Below, piece after piece: positions 21,161-33,881 of a stretch of 64,000 nt of DNA. The notes under the pieces were generated by a model that worked only from the letters and a program-made list of their open reading frames with translations, had not been told where the DNA came from and ran no database searches. The position numbers and the translations under genes were made by a program. How positions within the stretch are numbered: position 1 is the first letter of the stretch; every line of letters begins with the position of its first letter. The DNA is taken from the NCBI RefSeq assembly GCF_958979055.1, contig NC_084892.1, forward strand, positions 4,543,501-4,607,500, given 5' to 3'. The DNA is from Alnus glutinosa. Its lineage: Eukaryota > Streptophyta > Magnoliopsida > Fagales > Betulaceae.

Positions 21161-22520
21161 TAAACTCAATGAAAAATCATAAGTATAAACTATCTAATTT
21201 TTAGCCAAATTATACCGAAGTGTTTTGAGTACCAAATTAGCCAACCTTAAAACTGACACGTGCATCTCCATGCTTTATTACATTTTAGACACATGTCAGT
21301 TTGAGAGATAAGATTAAAAGAAATTCCTCTAATTCAATTAGGGGGAAAACTTTTTTCCCTACGATTACAAGCGAGGAATCTAGCTAATTAAGGCCACAAC
21401 CTGCCAGTGAGCCTAGAATCCAGCACGAAATCTAGTTAAGGTCATGGCCTGCTAGTAAGAGTAGAACTCGGCACATCACCTGGCTAAGGCCAAACTCCAT
21501 CAAATGGTGCTCCACATAAAGAGAGGGTATACATTAATCATTTCAGGTACGACCTCACAACCATTATATTGATCTCATACACGATCTTCCCACAAACCTT
21601 AGCTCTCTTCTTTAAAGCAATATTAATTACATCATTTTTCTTTACTAACTTAGGTATCAGAGAGTTCCACTGCCAGTAACCCGGCCCAACAAGTCTTTAA
21701 CTATTTTTACTTGTCTTGCCAGCTGTTAATGGAACATATATGACCGTGCAATATTCAAGTGCAACATGATCAATTTCCTTCTCCACGAGAGAAGAGAAGA
21801 GAAGAGAGAGTAGAATAATTTTATTTGCTAGCAATGATTGATAAAAGGAGGCCGGGGCTCTCATGGCATGGTCTCAGAAATATACTCTCAAACTGTAATA
21901 CATAGGATGATCTTCACCCCAAGTATATCTTCTTTCGTATGAATTGTGAATAGACCGATAAAAGCTTTGAAAAATGAGAGAGAATTTGAGAAATAAAAAT
22001 GAAATAAAATTAAAGCACAATTAAGTTAATTACCCAGATATTCCATTTGGCTTTCCATGCACAATTACGACACATGTTCCGGCCAATATAATCCCGTTAT
22101 GCGACCTTGTGATCATGAAATCGACGAGTACTAGAATATAACACCGTATTTATACAGAGCCAAATAGAAGAAAGGAAGAGTACCCGACATTTGAGTTAAT
22201 TAGTACAGGGCCTTCTCATCATGAGATCGGTATATATTCCAGCAATTAATTGTGTCTTGCTCAGATTTTTGTTTAAGACTTGGGTTTTCTATAATTTTTC
22301 ATTGCATATATATATATATATATTCGCTTTTTGTTCTCTTTAATGATTAGACAGCTAGTAAAGAAGCAAATGGTGTTGAAGCTGATTAGTTATTCGCTAA
22401 TGAAGTGCACCCATGTGAAACCTTCTCCTTTCCAGTTCAGGGCATGTACATATATAGGTTTGGAATTTTTAAAGAGATTTGCGAATATGATATGAACTCA
22501 ACAAGAAATTAGTAGGTTAT
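21161..22520. other. Gene-free stretch
   Basis: AT-rich intergenic DNA, with a short TA run near 22307-22322. I see no gene or recognised mobile element. Confidence 0.5.
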
Positions 22521-22830
22521 AGTTGAGGGATTTAAGAAGTTTAATTAAATTGATTGGGTTAGGATTAACTTATATATATAATCTTATACCTATAAATCAA
22601 CACTACCCGAACCCGATACGCGATATGCATTTAGGGCCGACAATTATTTATATGACTTGTGCGAACTCGACACGAACCCAACACTTAATTAGTGGGTTGG
22701 CTAGAGTTGAAGGGTATGAACAATTTAATTAAATGGATTGGGTTAAAGTCGATCTATATAATTTTATATCCATGTCTCGATACTACTCGAACTCGACACA
22801 CAAACAAGAATTGTCAACCCCTATGTGTAG
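22520..22830 (-). mobile_element. hAT-like MITE, one copy plus a partial copy
   Basis: The block at about 22634-22828 begins AGGGCCGACAATT and ends AATTGTCAACCCCT, an imperfect terminal inverted repeat. It contains the TTTAATTAAATGGATTGGGT and 'cgaactcgacacgaaccc' type sequence common in plant hAT-related MITEs. The preceding 100 bases (22520-22625) repeat its second half. I could not define a clean 8-base target duplication. Confidence 0.5.
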
Positions 22831-24203
22831 TGAGCTCACTTAGGAACTATTATAGAGTAATGGAATTAATATGCTGTACACTATCACCCCATTTTATAAG
22901 AGAATATATTACTCATTACATGTAACTCAGATTAGGAAAATAAAAAATAAAAACAAAAATTCTCAAATACCAAAAACTTGACACGTGGACTCCCTTTCGA
23001 ACAACTTTTTCCTGGCTCCAAATTAAATCTTACCAAACATTAATTAGTATGGATTGTGTATTTAAAAGCACAAAGTGCTTTTTATATATGCATGCCTCAA
23101 AATGGAAGTGAAGACATCAACTTTTTGCTTAATTAATAGAAGAAAAAAGGCAAGATCTAGACATAATTAAACAAAATAGCAAGTGGAAGATAAGCAAGTG
23201 TTTGTTTAAAGAGTTTCTGAGAAGCTTTTGAAACATCATATTCTTTTACTTGATAGTAAAAGGCAGAAATGATACGAATTATGAACCATGCATCAATCAT
23301 AAATCTATTTTTTTTTTTTTTTTTTTTTTGTAATTATGACCATGATACATCATATCATGCATAAATACTTTTACAATCATGACCATCAAAACATTGGTTC
23401 TTATATTGTTGATTCTTTCTTTATGAAGTGACCTTTCTTCTTTAAAGGGAAAAGAATATGCCTCAACAGATGTTTTCAAATGACCACATAGATGTTTTCT
23501 GTTAGCAATCATGCAAGCTAGCTAGCTCACTAATTATTTGAAATTTTTATAAAAGATTAAATTAAAGGTTTGTGCCTTATTTGTCAATCTTAATTTAAAA
23601 TAATAATAATAATAATAATAATAATAATTTTCTTCACTATAGGAAAAATGGACTCTAATTAATCTCACTAACACGAGAAGACTAGCTAACTTTTCAAGTC
23701 AAGCTAGGTGAATCTAGAAGAAAATTAGGAAGACCCCGCCATAGATTTCTAGCTTTTCATGATAAGATTAGCATCCAATGAACTATATATATATATATAT
23801 ATCTTGGTCTTTTGGATAAGACCGAAATTGTTCAGAGTTTACCATTCAAAAATTCCAACAGTAGCAACTTTTTGTGCACTTTATTGGCCAGATTGCTAGG
23901 GTCTAGAGAAGCAGAATAAATGCAAGATCTTGATTTTTTTACTTTTATCCTCCTTTTTTGCCGTCATAACCTGTTGCTAAATGAAGATATACAAGGAATT
24001 AGAAGCACGAACTTAATATATATTGGCTTAATCTACACCATTTTGAAGATTTCCCCTCCAATTAAAAATCCGTGTTATAGGGTTATACTTAGAATTAGAA
24101 TATTTATTTTTTTAATTAGTCGTTTAAATTTGCATATGTAGAATCAAGCATTGATCTCTTAGATCGATGATGATGATGATGATTCTGCAACTCTCTCGAA
24201 TAA
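22831..24203. other. Gene-free stretch
   Basis: AT-rich with poly-T near 23310-23330, an AAT-type run near 23598-23629 and a TA run at 23786-23802. Reading frames are short and unremarkable. Confidence 0.5.
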
Positions 24204-24377
24204 GAGAAATGCTACAGAGGGAACGTTCATCCATCTTCTCTCCTCCTTTTAATGTTAAAAATAGTAAATTCAAAATTAAAAGTACACTTTTCTTTGTTTT
24301 TGTTTTTCTTTTTGATTGAATTTATTTTTTTTAATATTAAAAAGAGGAGAAGGGACGGATGAACTGTAGCATTTCTC
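24204..24377. mobile_element. Mutator-like MITE
   Basis: 174 bases with terminal inverted repeats GAGAAATGCTACAG/CTGTAGCATTTCTC, which extend inwards imperfectly. The flanks are CTCGAATAA (24195-24203) and CTCAAATAA (24378-24386), a 9-base target duplication with one mismatch, as Mutator-type transposition makes. Its ends resemble those of the element at 49038-49218. No coding. Confidence 0.85.
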
Positions 24378-24386
24378 CTCAAATAA

Positions 24387-25336
24387 AGCTTCCTACACAA
24401 ATACGCCTCTTTCACTTAATTAATATCCTTTTTCAATGTGAAATATTGAACACATATACTGCATTTATTTCCCCTTGTCCTTTCCTTTTTTTTTTTTTCT
24501 TTTTTTTTTTCTTTTTTTTTTAAAAAAAAAATTTTGGTTTTCCAAAATGATCGATACGTTTTTGTCTCTTGTTCACATGAAGGGTCTACCTCCTGTCATA
24601 TATATGCAATAAAGCATGCATGTCTTGTCTGCCTAGTGTTAGTCGTTGTGTTGACCCTTATCCCAACCCCTTTCTAACTGTAATTTTTTTTTATCAAAAA
24701 AGCAAAACATTAACAAACAATTTCAAATACAAAACACTTCAAACGACTTTTACTTCTATGTCTCGTCGTCACAACTAGGAAGTAAAAAAAAAACACTATC
24801 TAAACTCTAAAGAGCTAGCATTAAAACAAGCTCACGAGTCACAACAACTCTCATAATATATTATTATTATTATTATTAATTGAGCCGAAAACTGCTCACA
24901 CAAATCTCAAAAACTGGTGCTCGTACTTCCCTTGAGTAGATAAACACTAATTTGTCGCCCAAGAAGTAAAAAAGTGTGAGGTCAGGATGTGTCCAAGAAC
25001 CGTGACAACATATTTCTGAACCCACATGCAATAATATTAAACCTAAAAAGGCAGAAAGATCGAAAACTGGGTGGATGGAGCGGTGAAGGGCAGGAGGGAG
25101 GGAAGAGGGTAAAAGACTAAAAGCATTGGAGAGAAGCAAGCAGCTAGCAGACATATATTTTGGGGTGGGGGGCAAGGGTGACAAGCGTGGGGTTGTCTTG
25201 TCATATCAACTTCATTTTAGTGGCCGGCCCTCTCTTTTGACACATTCAAGACCTTGTCTCCCTTCCACCTTACTGGCTCGATCTCTTCTTTTCGATTTTT
25301 ACTATTTCTTGTCCGACTATCTTAATTCTGCATCAA

Positions 25337-25372
<36 letters not shown>

Positions 25373-26872
25373 GAAAGAAAGAAACAAGCCTTCTTTTCTT
25401 CTTCAAGTTCTTTGATGCATGCTTTCTATTGTTAAAACACTGTTATCAAGCTAATCATTATTAATAATGTTACGCTTGCATTGTTCCTTTTGGACCATTA
25501 CATGCACTTTCCTTCCAAATATCACCAAATCATTGCTTTCTTCCACACACGAAATTCAATCAACAGAAAAAGTATGAAAAAAAAAAATATTTCACTTAAT
25601 CTTTTTTCAGCCTTCACTGCATTTCATGTTTTTCAAAGAATAAATCGAGAGCTGCGTGCATGTATACCTGGAGAAGATATTGATTATAAGACCATAAAGA
25701 TAAGTTTTAGCTTCCGATGGCTGGACCCGATTTTAAATGGACTACCCTTTTTGCATCTGGGCTAACCAAGCCCAGTAGCCTTCACAAATCAAGCCTGAAT
25801 AAGTCCAGGCTCCGCTCAATATTTTTGTGAGTACTAAATATTATATTTTGGAAATTAATGCTTTGCAACTTGAAAAAGAATGTGTTTTTGTTTCATGATT
25901 TTCTATAAAATTATTAGTTTACCAGCAAATACGCATAATATTGGTAGAAATGTAAGTTTCTTGCACAAAAATTTTAGTATTGCTTGACGTAAAACAGATA
26001 ATGGATTCATTTCTGCCTTTTTGTTGAACATTATTTTTCGTAGTTTGATTGATAATTTGATAAGCCAATTTTTTTTTTTTTCTTCATGTTTTGGAATTTG
26101 GTTAACGAACATGTTCACTAATCCATTATGATAAATTGAATCAGATTTTTTCGAATTTTTTCTTTTGCAATACCTCGCCGTGACATAAGCGCGAATGGGG
26201 CTCATGATCAAGGATCATCTTACTTTTTTATAAGGGCTAAAATCAATAATTTTAGCGTTTTAACAAGTTAATTTACCTAACAAAATCTAGGAAACTTATG
26301 AAAAACTTCTAATTCATTAAAGAGATTAACAAACAAGCTTGAATATGAAAATCAGGCCCAATCATGTATTGCCTCATCGTTGTGACCAGAGAATAGTGGT
26401 CTTTAAGGCTTGCCTTTTCTTTTATTTTTTTTTTCTGAGCACCTATATATGCTCTCTTTTTTTTCTTTTTTTTTTTTTCATCAATTTGATTCTTTCGATC
26501 CATATCAGGATTCATAATCATAATGATAATAATGAAAAATTCTAGGAGTCCGAATCGGCAAAAGTTGCCCTACAAATTTTTCATTGATGATTGGATCAAT
26601 ACAAATCAATAGATGAAGCAAAGAAATACAACTACTATGCTACCTAAATACATTACAAATTGTACTTTCAAATTTTCAATGATGTTGAGTTGCCTACGTT
26701 TGAGCTTAAATCGATTTCCCTCTAGGGCAAAACATGGTGGATTAATGTTGGAGGCTTGGCAAATATGAAGGCATAAGGCATACATTGAAAATATCTCCCT
26801 AGACATGTACACAACATATGATTGCCAAGCAATAAACAACTTAGTTGGCAAAGCTCTGTATGCGGCTACTGA
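24387..26872. other. Gene-free stretch 3' of the methyltransferase gene
   Basis: AT-rich, with poly-T runs near 24486-24540 and a CT repeat at 25341-25369. Frames overlapping the CT repeat (for example 25126-25464) are low-complexity artefacts. The last 200 bases likely include the 3' untranslated region of the minus-strand gene. Confidence 0.5.
25341..25369. repeat. (CT)n microsatellite
   Basis: A pure CT run. Confidence 0.95.
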
Positions 26873-29800
26873 TCAGACAATTGCCCAAAACCTCTTTCTG
26901 CAAATTAACAAAGATTCCATCTTCTTTTCTTTGTTTTCTGACAAATGCGATTTAACCTCCCATAGAAATTTGGTAGCAATATCTCGGACCCTTGATGTTA
27001 TAGATTCCTCATCTCTAATAATGATAAATCCCTGCACATTAACATCGTCAATAAAATTCTGGGAATCGCTTAGCTCATAAATTACCAGATGCAAAAGATA
27101 ATTTCAAGTGCCAACCTCAACTAGTGACAATCACTGAAATGAATGTACCTCATGTCAACCAATTAGACCTCAGATAAATCATGATTTGTACACAGTAAAA
27201 CAGAAACTGGGACTGTTAGCTACTTTATTCATGAGACCAAAGGCCAATCAAATATATTAAAAATAAATTCATTCTCATAGCATATCAGTGAAGATCTGCG
27301 TTGCTATTTTCATACGCCTTTGGCATGAGATCTCCAACAGCTTTGTCCTAATTAGCAACACCCTTACTCCCTGAGTTCTATACATCTTGGTCAAAATATT
27401 TTCATCTTTCATTAGCTTGGGATGATAATGACTTAAATTGGAAGACAGAGTTGAATTATGTACAAATTGGCCCAAGGGTACAAGTAGAAGAAGCAGAATG
27501 TCATATTTGACTAACATTTAGAGCTAACTATCTATATCCATGTCTTCATTTTGATGGCTTTCAAGGTATTTTCATCTTATCTCTGGTGCACACAAGCAAG
27601 ACGCTTACAGAATAATTACCTGGGGTCGTATCATACGGTCCATCTCCAGCATGATATCCTCCAATAAGCAACCTTCTCCACGGTTTTCATAGTGAGAGAA
27701 AAGATGGTCAGCATGCAACAGATCATATGTACGTGGATAAGTTGAGAACGGTTCACACCTGATGTTAAAGTATGTATTAGCTGACAATATCTACTCTGAG
27801 TATGTAAGTAGAATTACATACAGTAGCAATATTAGCATATTTAGTTTGTAAATGTTGACCATTTGCAGCAAAATGTGATAGATTGATAATATCTTACCAA
27901 TCATGGAAAGCACCAGTTAGTCCTCGGTCATAAATAGCAGACAAGGTATTCTTCATGTTTACAGGAACTACATTCATTACCCAGACGGGAAACGTATTCA
28001 AAGCCACAGCAAATCCACCACAGAAAGCATTCATGTCCATGACATTTCTAATTTCTGTTTTACTGATATTCATCAACCTCCAGTAAAGGCGAACTTGATC
28101 TTGCCAGAACAGAGAGTCTAAAGTAAATTCCTTTTCACTAATATCTGTTGTGAACAGATGAATCATCTCATCAGAATGAATAACATTGCTTTATAATACA
28201 TAATAACAATGTTAAAATAGTTATAAGCAAAAGAGTAACTTCTTTAAAGTTCTGCAAAATATAGTAGACAGACCTATTCTTCCAAGACTCTCCGAATAAA
28301 CCGAAAGACGATCTACCCTAGTACGGAGTTTCCGAAAATTTGTTTGTGCACTTCTCACTTGTATACAGTTCCTAAGGGGTGTATTCCATGATGGTTTAGA
28401 ATCGTCAACAGCATCACATATGTCCAAACGCTTCTGCTCTGCATTGTCGAGAAGGCATGACTGATTTTCTGGTTTAATCCATATTGCTGTCTGAACTTTT
28501 CGAGCAATGAGTTTCCAGCACATTGCTGAAGTCAGATTTACAAGCTTATTCCAGATCAATGGATAATCTTTATCCGTTTTGTAGGCAGGTGGAGCCGAAT
28601 AGACAAAGTACCCATTAGATCGCAGAAGGCGATTCACTTCTTTGAGTAAAATACCATCTGCAAGTAACAAATCAAGAGCAAAAACTAGAATTAGCAAACT
28701 TCACATAGGACAACCAAAAAATCACTGTAAAGACCCAAAAAGTGGCAATTTTTTAATCCCATTGATGTGGAAAGTAGCCTTCACCTAATCTTGCATATTG
28801 CAATATCATGTCCTTCATCCTATTATAAAATCGTAAATTATCTTCGCATGATACAGAGAAAAAAAAATAGGGAAAATTATAGTTTAGCCCCCCAAATTAC
28901 AACCCGTTTTGCGCTTAGCCCCACAAACTGCCAACACTCCGACTCCGGCCTACCAAACTACCAAAACCTTTGAAAAATGCCACATTTGGCGAAATATCTC
29001 CATATTACCCCTGCCACGTGTCATTTTTCAATTAAAAAAAAAAACTAAAAAAACTAAATTTTTATTTTATTTGTTTTAGAAAAAAAAAAAAAAAAATATG
29101 GGGTGGCTCGGCGGGGTGGCCTGCGAGCCACCCCTAGAGCCCTAGGGGTGGCTTTCGGGCCACCCCAAATGGACTTCGGGGTGGCCCGTAAGCCCACCCT
29201 AGGGCTCGGGGGGTGGCGCGCGGCCACTGGGGGTAGCCATGCGGCCACACCCGACCCCAAGGGTGGCCGCGCGCCACCCCCCCGAGCCCTAGGGGGTGGC
29301 TTTTCAGGCCACCCCATATGGATTTCAGGGTGGCCGCGCGGCTACCCCCAGTGGCCGGAGGTAGCCGCACGCCACCCCCCGAGCCCTAAGGGTGGCTTAC
29401 GGGCCACCACGAAGTCCATTTGGGGTGGCCCGAAAGCCACCCTTAGGGCTCTAGGGGTGGCTCGCAGGCCACCCCACTCCCCAAGGGGGGTGACTGTCGT
29501 ATTTTCTTTTCTTTGTTTAAAAAATAAAATTTTAGTTTTTATTTTTATTTTTTATTTTTTAATTGAAAAATGACACTTGGCAGGGGAAATATGGAGATAT
29601 TTCGCCAAATGGGGCATTTTTCAAAGGTTTTGGTAGTTTGGTAGGCCGGAGTCGAAGTGTTGGCAGTTTGTGGGGTTAAACGCAAAACGGGTGGTAATTT
29701 GGGAGGTTAAACTATAATTTTCCCAAAAAAATATTACTGACTGTCTGCCCTTAGGTTAGAATAGAAGTTCTAACAATGAACTTGTTCTATCAAAATCATA

Positions 29801-31550
29801 AATCATTATCGTCAATAAAACTTCTACAATGAAAGGGGAAGTTCATATACAACTTAGGAATACTTTAGCGTGCAACTCTAACAATGCCAAATAATATTTT
29901 CTGTCATAGTGAGTCATTCTTAAAATCAGGGCTCACACTTACATAGAAACTGGGCATTGGTTCCTTCAGCCACTCGGTGAAGTTACAGATTAAATATACA
30001 TTTATCCAGTTTCGAGCATTGATATCCTAAAAGAAAGACCTTGTTCAAGACAAAAGAGGCTAAAGTATCTTCTTCCCTCATCAGAATGCTTCAACCTTTT
30101 CCATAGTTACAGATATTATAGATTCACAGGAATCAATATAAGTCGATTTCTTTGTACACAGAGAGACTCAAATTATAACTAACTGTAAACTTGCTACAAA
30201 TTTTTCTTCAATTAAAAACAGTTCTTTGAACATCATTTCATCCATGAGGATGTCAGCAACTATATACATCTTTACCAGGGGTATTGCAGTCTGATGACAA
30301 TATAAAAGTCCAATCATACTTATAGGGAAGGGCAAGTACAAAAATCAAAATTACAATAAATAGCATCAAGGTATTACTTCTGTCAACTTTAAACAAAGTA
30401 AATTTTCACAATAATAACATGGAAGGACACAATACAAGTCATGATGACTATAAAACATGGTAATATATATACAGTACATATCCATTGATTCTCACAATGG
30501 CTGATGTGAAGTACGTCAGTTATTGCATTATGATAATTCAACACAAAACCAATAAATCAAGTTTCCCAACAGTTAACCATGCAAAAGCTTGTGAATGAAA
30601 AAGTTAGTTTCTAAATATAAGAAATTTAATTCAGGGGAGCCACTTTGGATTTTCTTTTTGTCTATCTAGATTGAAAAGAAGAAGAAAAAACGAGTCCAAA
30701 AACCAAAAAACAAAGACAACATAGGGGATATCTTATAGTAACACTTCACTATGTTCACACATACAGGATCGTAATGAGTTCTGTACATCTATAGCAAGAA
30801 AGCATCTTCAAAATGAAGCAATTTTAGATGCAGTAGATATATGGGCTCCTACTAGTTGCAAGAATATTGATGCATATATGTATTCACAAATACATGCAGA
30901 CAATAGTTACAACCATGTTATACAACAAATTTGATAACAGACTGACCTAGGGACCTGTTTGTTCCATCGGCATCACTGATGTCCATAATGAATAATCATT
31001 TGTCTTGGATATGAATTATAATTTCTTTAGTAAAATTGATATGTTATTTGGCATTTTTTTTTTACTTTCTATTTATGGCCAAAAATCCAATACAATATAC
31101 ATAAATATCTTTAGGATCGCAAAGTACCATTCTCATGCCAATCAACACGACACCTTGAGCAGTGAACCATCTCAAAGGAGCTACTGGGGTATGGTAGTTG
31201 TTTTGTGGCTATAGCAGAGATCATTGCACCAAGTCCTCGCTCTAACGCAAACTGAATCTGATTCTCATGGCCATCTTTGGGAGCAAAGGACATTGTTTGT
31301 ATATCCAAGAGAAGGAGGTAAGCAGAGAAGCTGGCAACCCCACAACCAACATCCAAAACTTGAACGATGCCTGCAGAACGCAGATCACCTGTGTCACTTG
31401 TAATCATACTCCCTAGCCTGTATTTACAACAAAATTCAGTAAAGTTGAAATGTGATAATAATCAACCCTGCAATATGACAATGATCAACCCTACACACTT
31501 TGATCCTGACAGAATATTCGCGTATATGTGTTTGTTTTTGTTTTTGTTTT

Positions 31551-31593
<43 letters not shown>

Positions 31594-33105
31594 AAAGCTT
31601 TCTACCCAGTCCTCCTGTAAGAAGTTGACGAGCCTTCACCAACAGGCTAGGTGAATCTTTGCTGTGTTAATCAAAAGTATTGAGAGACAAAAAATTATTA
31701 CTTAGATACTGGAATCACTATAGCAAATCATAATAGCTTAATTCTTTAGGTGGTCATACTCCCAAAACAAGGAAAATGATATCATACTTATCTATATAAC
31801 AACAATAAATGAAATTCCAGTTTGTAAATTCTTGAAGCAGGAAAGCTGTATAGTTTAACATAGTACTATAATTAGAGAATAGTCACTTCAAATTAAACTG
31901 TAAGATAAATACTATTTCAATGCTTAACTAACAAAAGCATTATCAAATGCTAACTCCATAGCCATTAATGCCCGTGTAGGGAAAGTAACACTTAACAAAA
32001 AAAAAAATGGGAATGAAAAACCACTTTACCTTCGAATATACTCTGCCGCCCCATGTTTGAAATGCGTACCACCACCAGGGAACCACCATAGCTGATTCAT
32101 CTCATGCACCCAATTTTGTCCTCCTTTGACGTCAGCAAGACGTGTATGATTCACATTGCTTCGCCAGACATAATCCCTGCTGGTTGGCCATCTTATTGGT
32201 ATCTTATAATCTTGTGGCGGTGGAATCAAGCAAAACAAGCGCTTCTCAAATGGCGGGCAATGCCTCTCTAGTTCTTCTCTTCTAGAAACATCCAAGTTAG
32301 GGATCAAATTCTTTACATAAGAAACATCATGGCAAGGGATGTACTCATTGAATGTCCATGGGCAAACATTCATCCCAGTTTCAGGGATCAAAAGTGTTGT
32401 TTTTCTGTAAGTAAGAGTAACTTTGTTTGTAAACATAGAACTACCTGCAAGTCCAAAAATACAACAATATCAATCACAAGAATTCAAAGATCCAAAACTC
32501 AGTGTTACACCAGATTGCAAGGCTTTACAAAGTGTTTAAGTCATCCACTAAGGCTGACCACAATGCAAAATTAAGAATATAGATCAAACAAGTTTAATAA
32601 AAGCCAATCCCACTTCACAACATGCACGCATGCAGTATACATTCATGCCTCGAAGTGTAGCTCCTAGGGACAGGCTTCCATCACGCATTCACTATAATTA
32701 AGGATTTGGAATATCAAGGTATATAAACAAGACCTAGCAACTAATAGGATAATTCACCTTCTTCTGCCCATTCAATCTAAACTCCAACCATTCCACGCAA
32801 AACTATTCTCACTATCCAAATTGACCAAACCTACAACATAAACCCCCCCTCAAAAAAAAAAAAAAAAAAAAAGAACGAAAACTTGCGAGGCCCATTGAAG
32901 TTTGAGAGAGAGAGAGAGAGAGAGAGAGATTACCAATGGATGAAGAAGAAGAAGACGAATTGGAGGAGAGCTGGGAGACGTAAAAGGGGGCCTTGTTGCC
33001 CAAGAGGGTGCCAGCGTAGAAGGCCCCAAACAATAATAGCAGAGCCACCATTATCATCTGCCCTGATCTCCAATTTAACGCCGAACCCAACGAATACCCA
33101 CCCAT
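26873..33105 (-). CDS. Probable Golgi methyltransferase, PMT6/PMT7-like, seven exons
   Basis: A member of the plant PMT family (QUA2/TSD2 relatives, Methyltransf_29 domain): type II Golgi proteins with SAM-dependent methyltransferase folds, linked to pectin or other wall polysaccharide methylation. Exons by splice sites and homology: 32934-33105, 32030-32444, 31128-31417, 28274-28657, 27898-28144, 27620-27758, 26873-27031. Together they give 1806 bases, 601 residues plus stop, in frame throughout. Residues 15-36 form the membrane anchor, followed by a serine-rich stem. [16 protein letters not shown] lies near 155, SAM motif [11 protein letters not shown] near 215, [12 protein letters not shown] near 290, [13 protein letters not shown] near 455, and RKRFWAIV at the end. 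The closest recalled relatives are Arabidopsis PMT7 and PMT6. Introns have GT/AG borders; intron 3 (about 2.5 kb) holds a transposon. The gene looks intact. Confidence 0.92.
28870..29724. mobile_element. Mutator-like foldback element in methyltransferase intron 3
   Basis: 855 bases with long terminal inverted repeats of about 165 bases, roughly 93 percent identical, starting GGGAAAATTATAGTTTA. A perfect 9-base target duplication AAAAAAATA flanks it (28861-28869 and 29725-29733). The core (29098-29490) is very GC-rich and built of GGGTGGC/GCCACCC words in alternating orientation. It has no transposase. Target length and long inverted repeats point to a non-autonomous MULE. It lies wholly inside the intron between exons 3 and 4. 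Confidence 0.9.
31557..31591. repeat. (GT)n microsatellite in methyltransferase intron 2
   Basis: A GT run of about 34 bases between exons 2 and 3. Confidence 0.95.
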
Positions 33106-33426
33106 TTTCTGTCTCTCTTCCTTCTATTCCCTACTCTGCTTTCTTATTAGCTTCCTCTCTCAACTGGGTTTCTCCTGAATCTGGAGGATTCAATGGGACT
33201 GGACCAACATTTTGGAAATCTGAGAAAGATCCTGAGCTCAAAAACAATGCTACCACTATCACTAATTCACTACCTCCAGATTGCTTCCCATCTAGCAGCG
33301 TTTTTCTTTTTCTGATTCATTTATTGTTTACAACTTTACACCGTCATGATTGCACGAGGGATGCACGTGGCAAAGATAGCTTTTTAATTTATGGAATAAT
33401 TGCACCGTTGGTTATTGGGTTGGCCA
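33106..33426. other. 5' flank of the methyltransferase gene
   Basis: Non-coding DNA upstream of the minus-strand start codon; it should hold the 5' untranslated region and the core promoter. I could not pin down a TATA box. Confidence 0.5.
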
Positions 33427-33881
33427 AAATTACAAATCACTCCTTGTAGGATAAAAAGTTTAAAAAGGGTCAATGTGGTAAATTATAATTACGAATCATT
33501 ACAAGAACCTGTTTTCGTCCACCAAGTTAATAAATTCCGTTAGTTTGCTACGCCATACCCAATAAGAAATCGATACGTGTACATTACAATAAAAAAATAT
33601 AAATAAATAAAACTTAAAAAAAAAAAAATTAAAAAAAAATAATAGAAAATAGCAAAGGGGTTGTTGCCAGGGGTAGCCCGACCACGTTTGGGGGGTGACA
33701 CGTGGCCACCTCAGGATCTGGACTGGTCACATGTCGATTTCCTACTAGGTATAACGTGACAAATTAACAGAATCTGTTAACTTGGTAGATGAAAAATTGG
33801 TTCAAGGAGTGATTCGTAATTATAGTTTATTACGGGGACCCTTCATGAACTTTTTGTATCATAAAAAGTGATTTGTAATTT
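33427..33881. mobile_element. Foldback MITE with long inverted repeats
   Basis: The ends AAATTACAAATCAC and GTGATTTGTAATTT are inverted repeats. Complementarity continues inwards for over 100 bases (left 'aaattataattacgaatca' and right 'tgattcgtaattatagttt' type blocks). The loop is GC-rich with ACACGTGGCCACC. I could not find a matching target duplication, so the superfamily is open, although the build resembles the Mutator-like foldbacks at 28870 and 51851. Confidence 0.7.

Noticed and set aside
25126-25464. 112-residue plus-strand frame
   Set aside because: Runs through a CT microsatellite and matches no known family; no splice or promoter context.
29103-29573. Open frames on both strands in GC-rich DNA, rich in Arg, Gly, Pro and Trp
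   Set aside because: They are translations of the palindromic GGGTGGC/GCCACCC core of the foldback element in the methyltransferase intron; they have no family and equal frames exist on both strands.
32883-33449. Plus-strand frame of 188 residues opposite exon 1 of the methyltransferase
   Set aside because: Antisense shadow of the exon and its GA-rich intron; no homology and low-complexity start.
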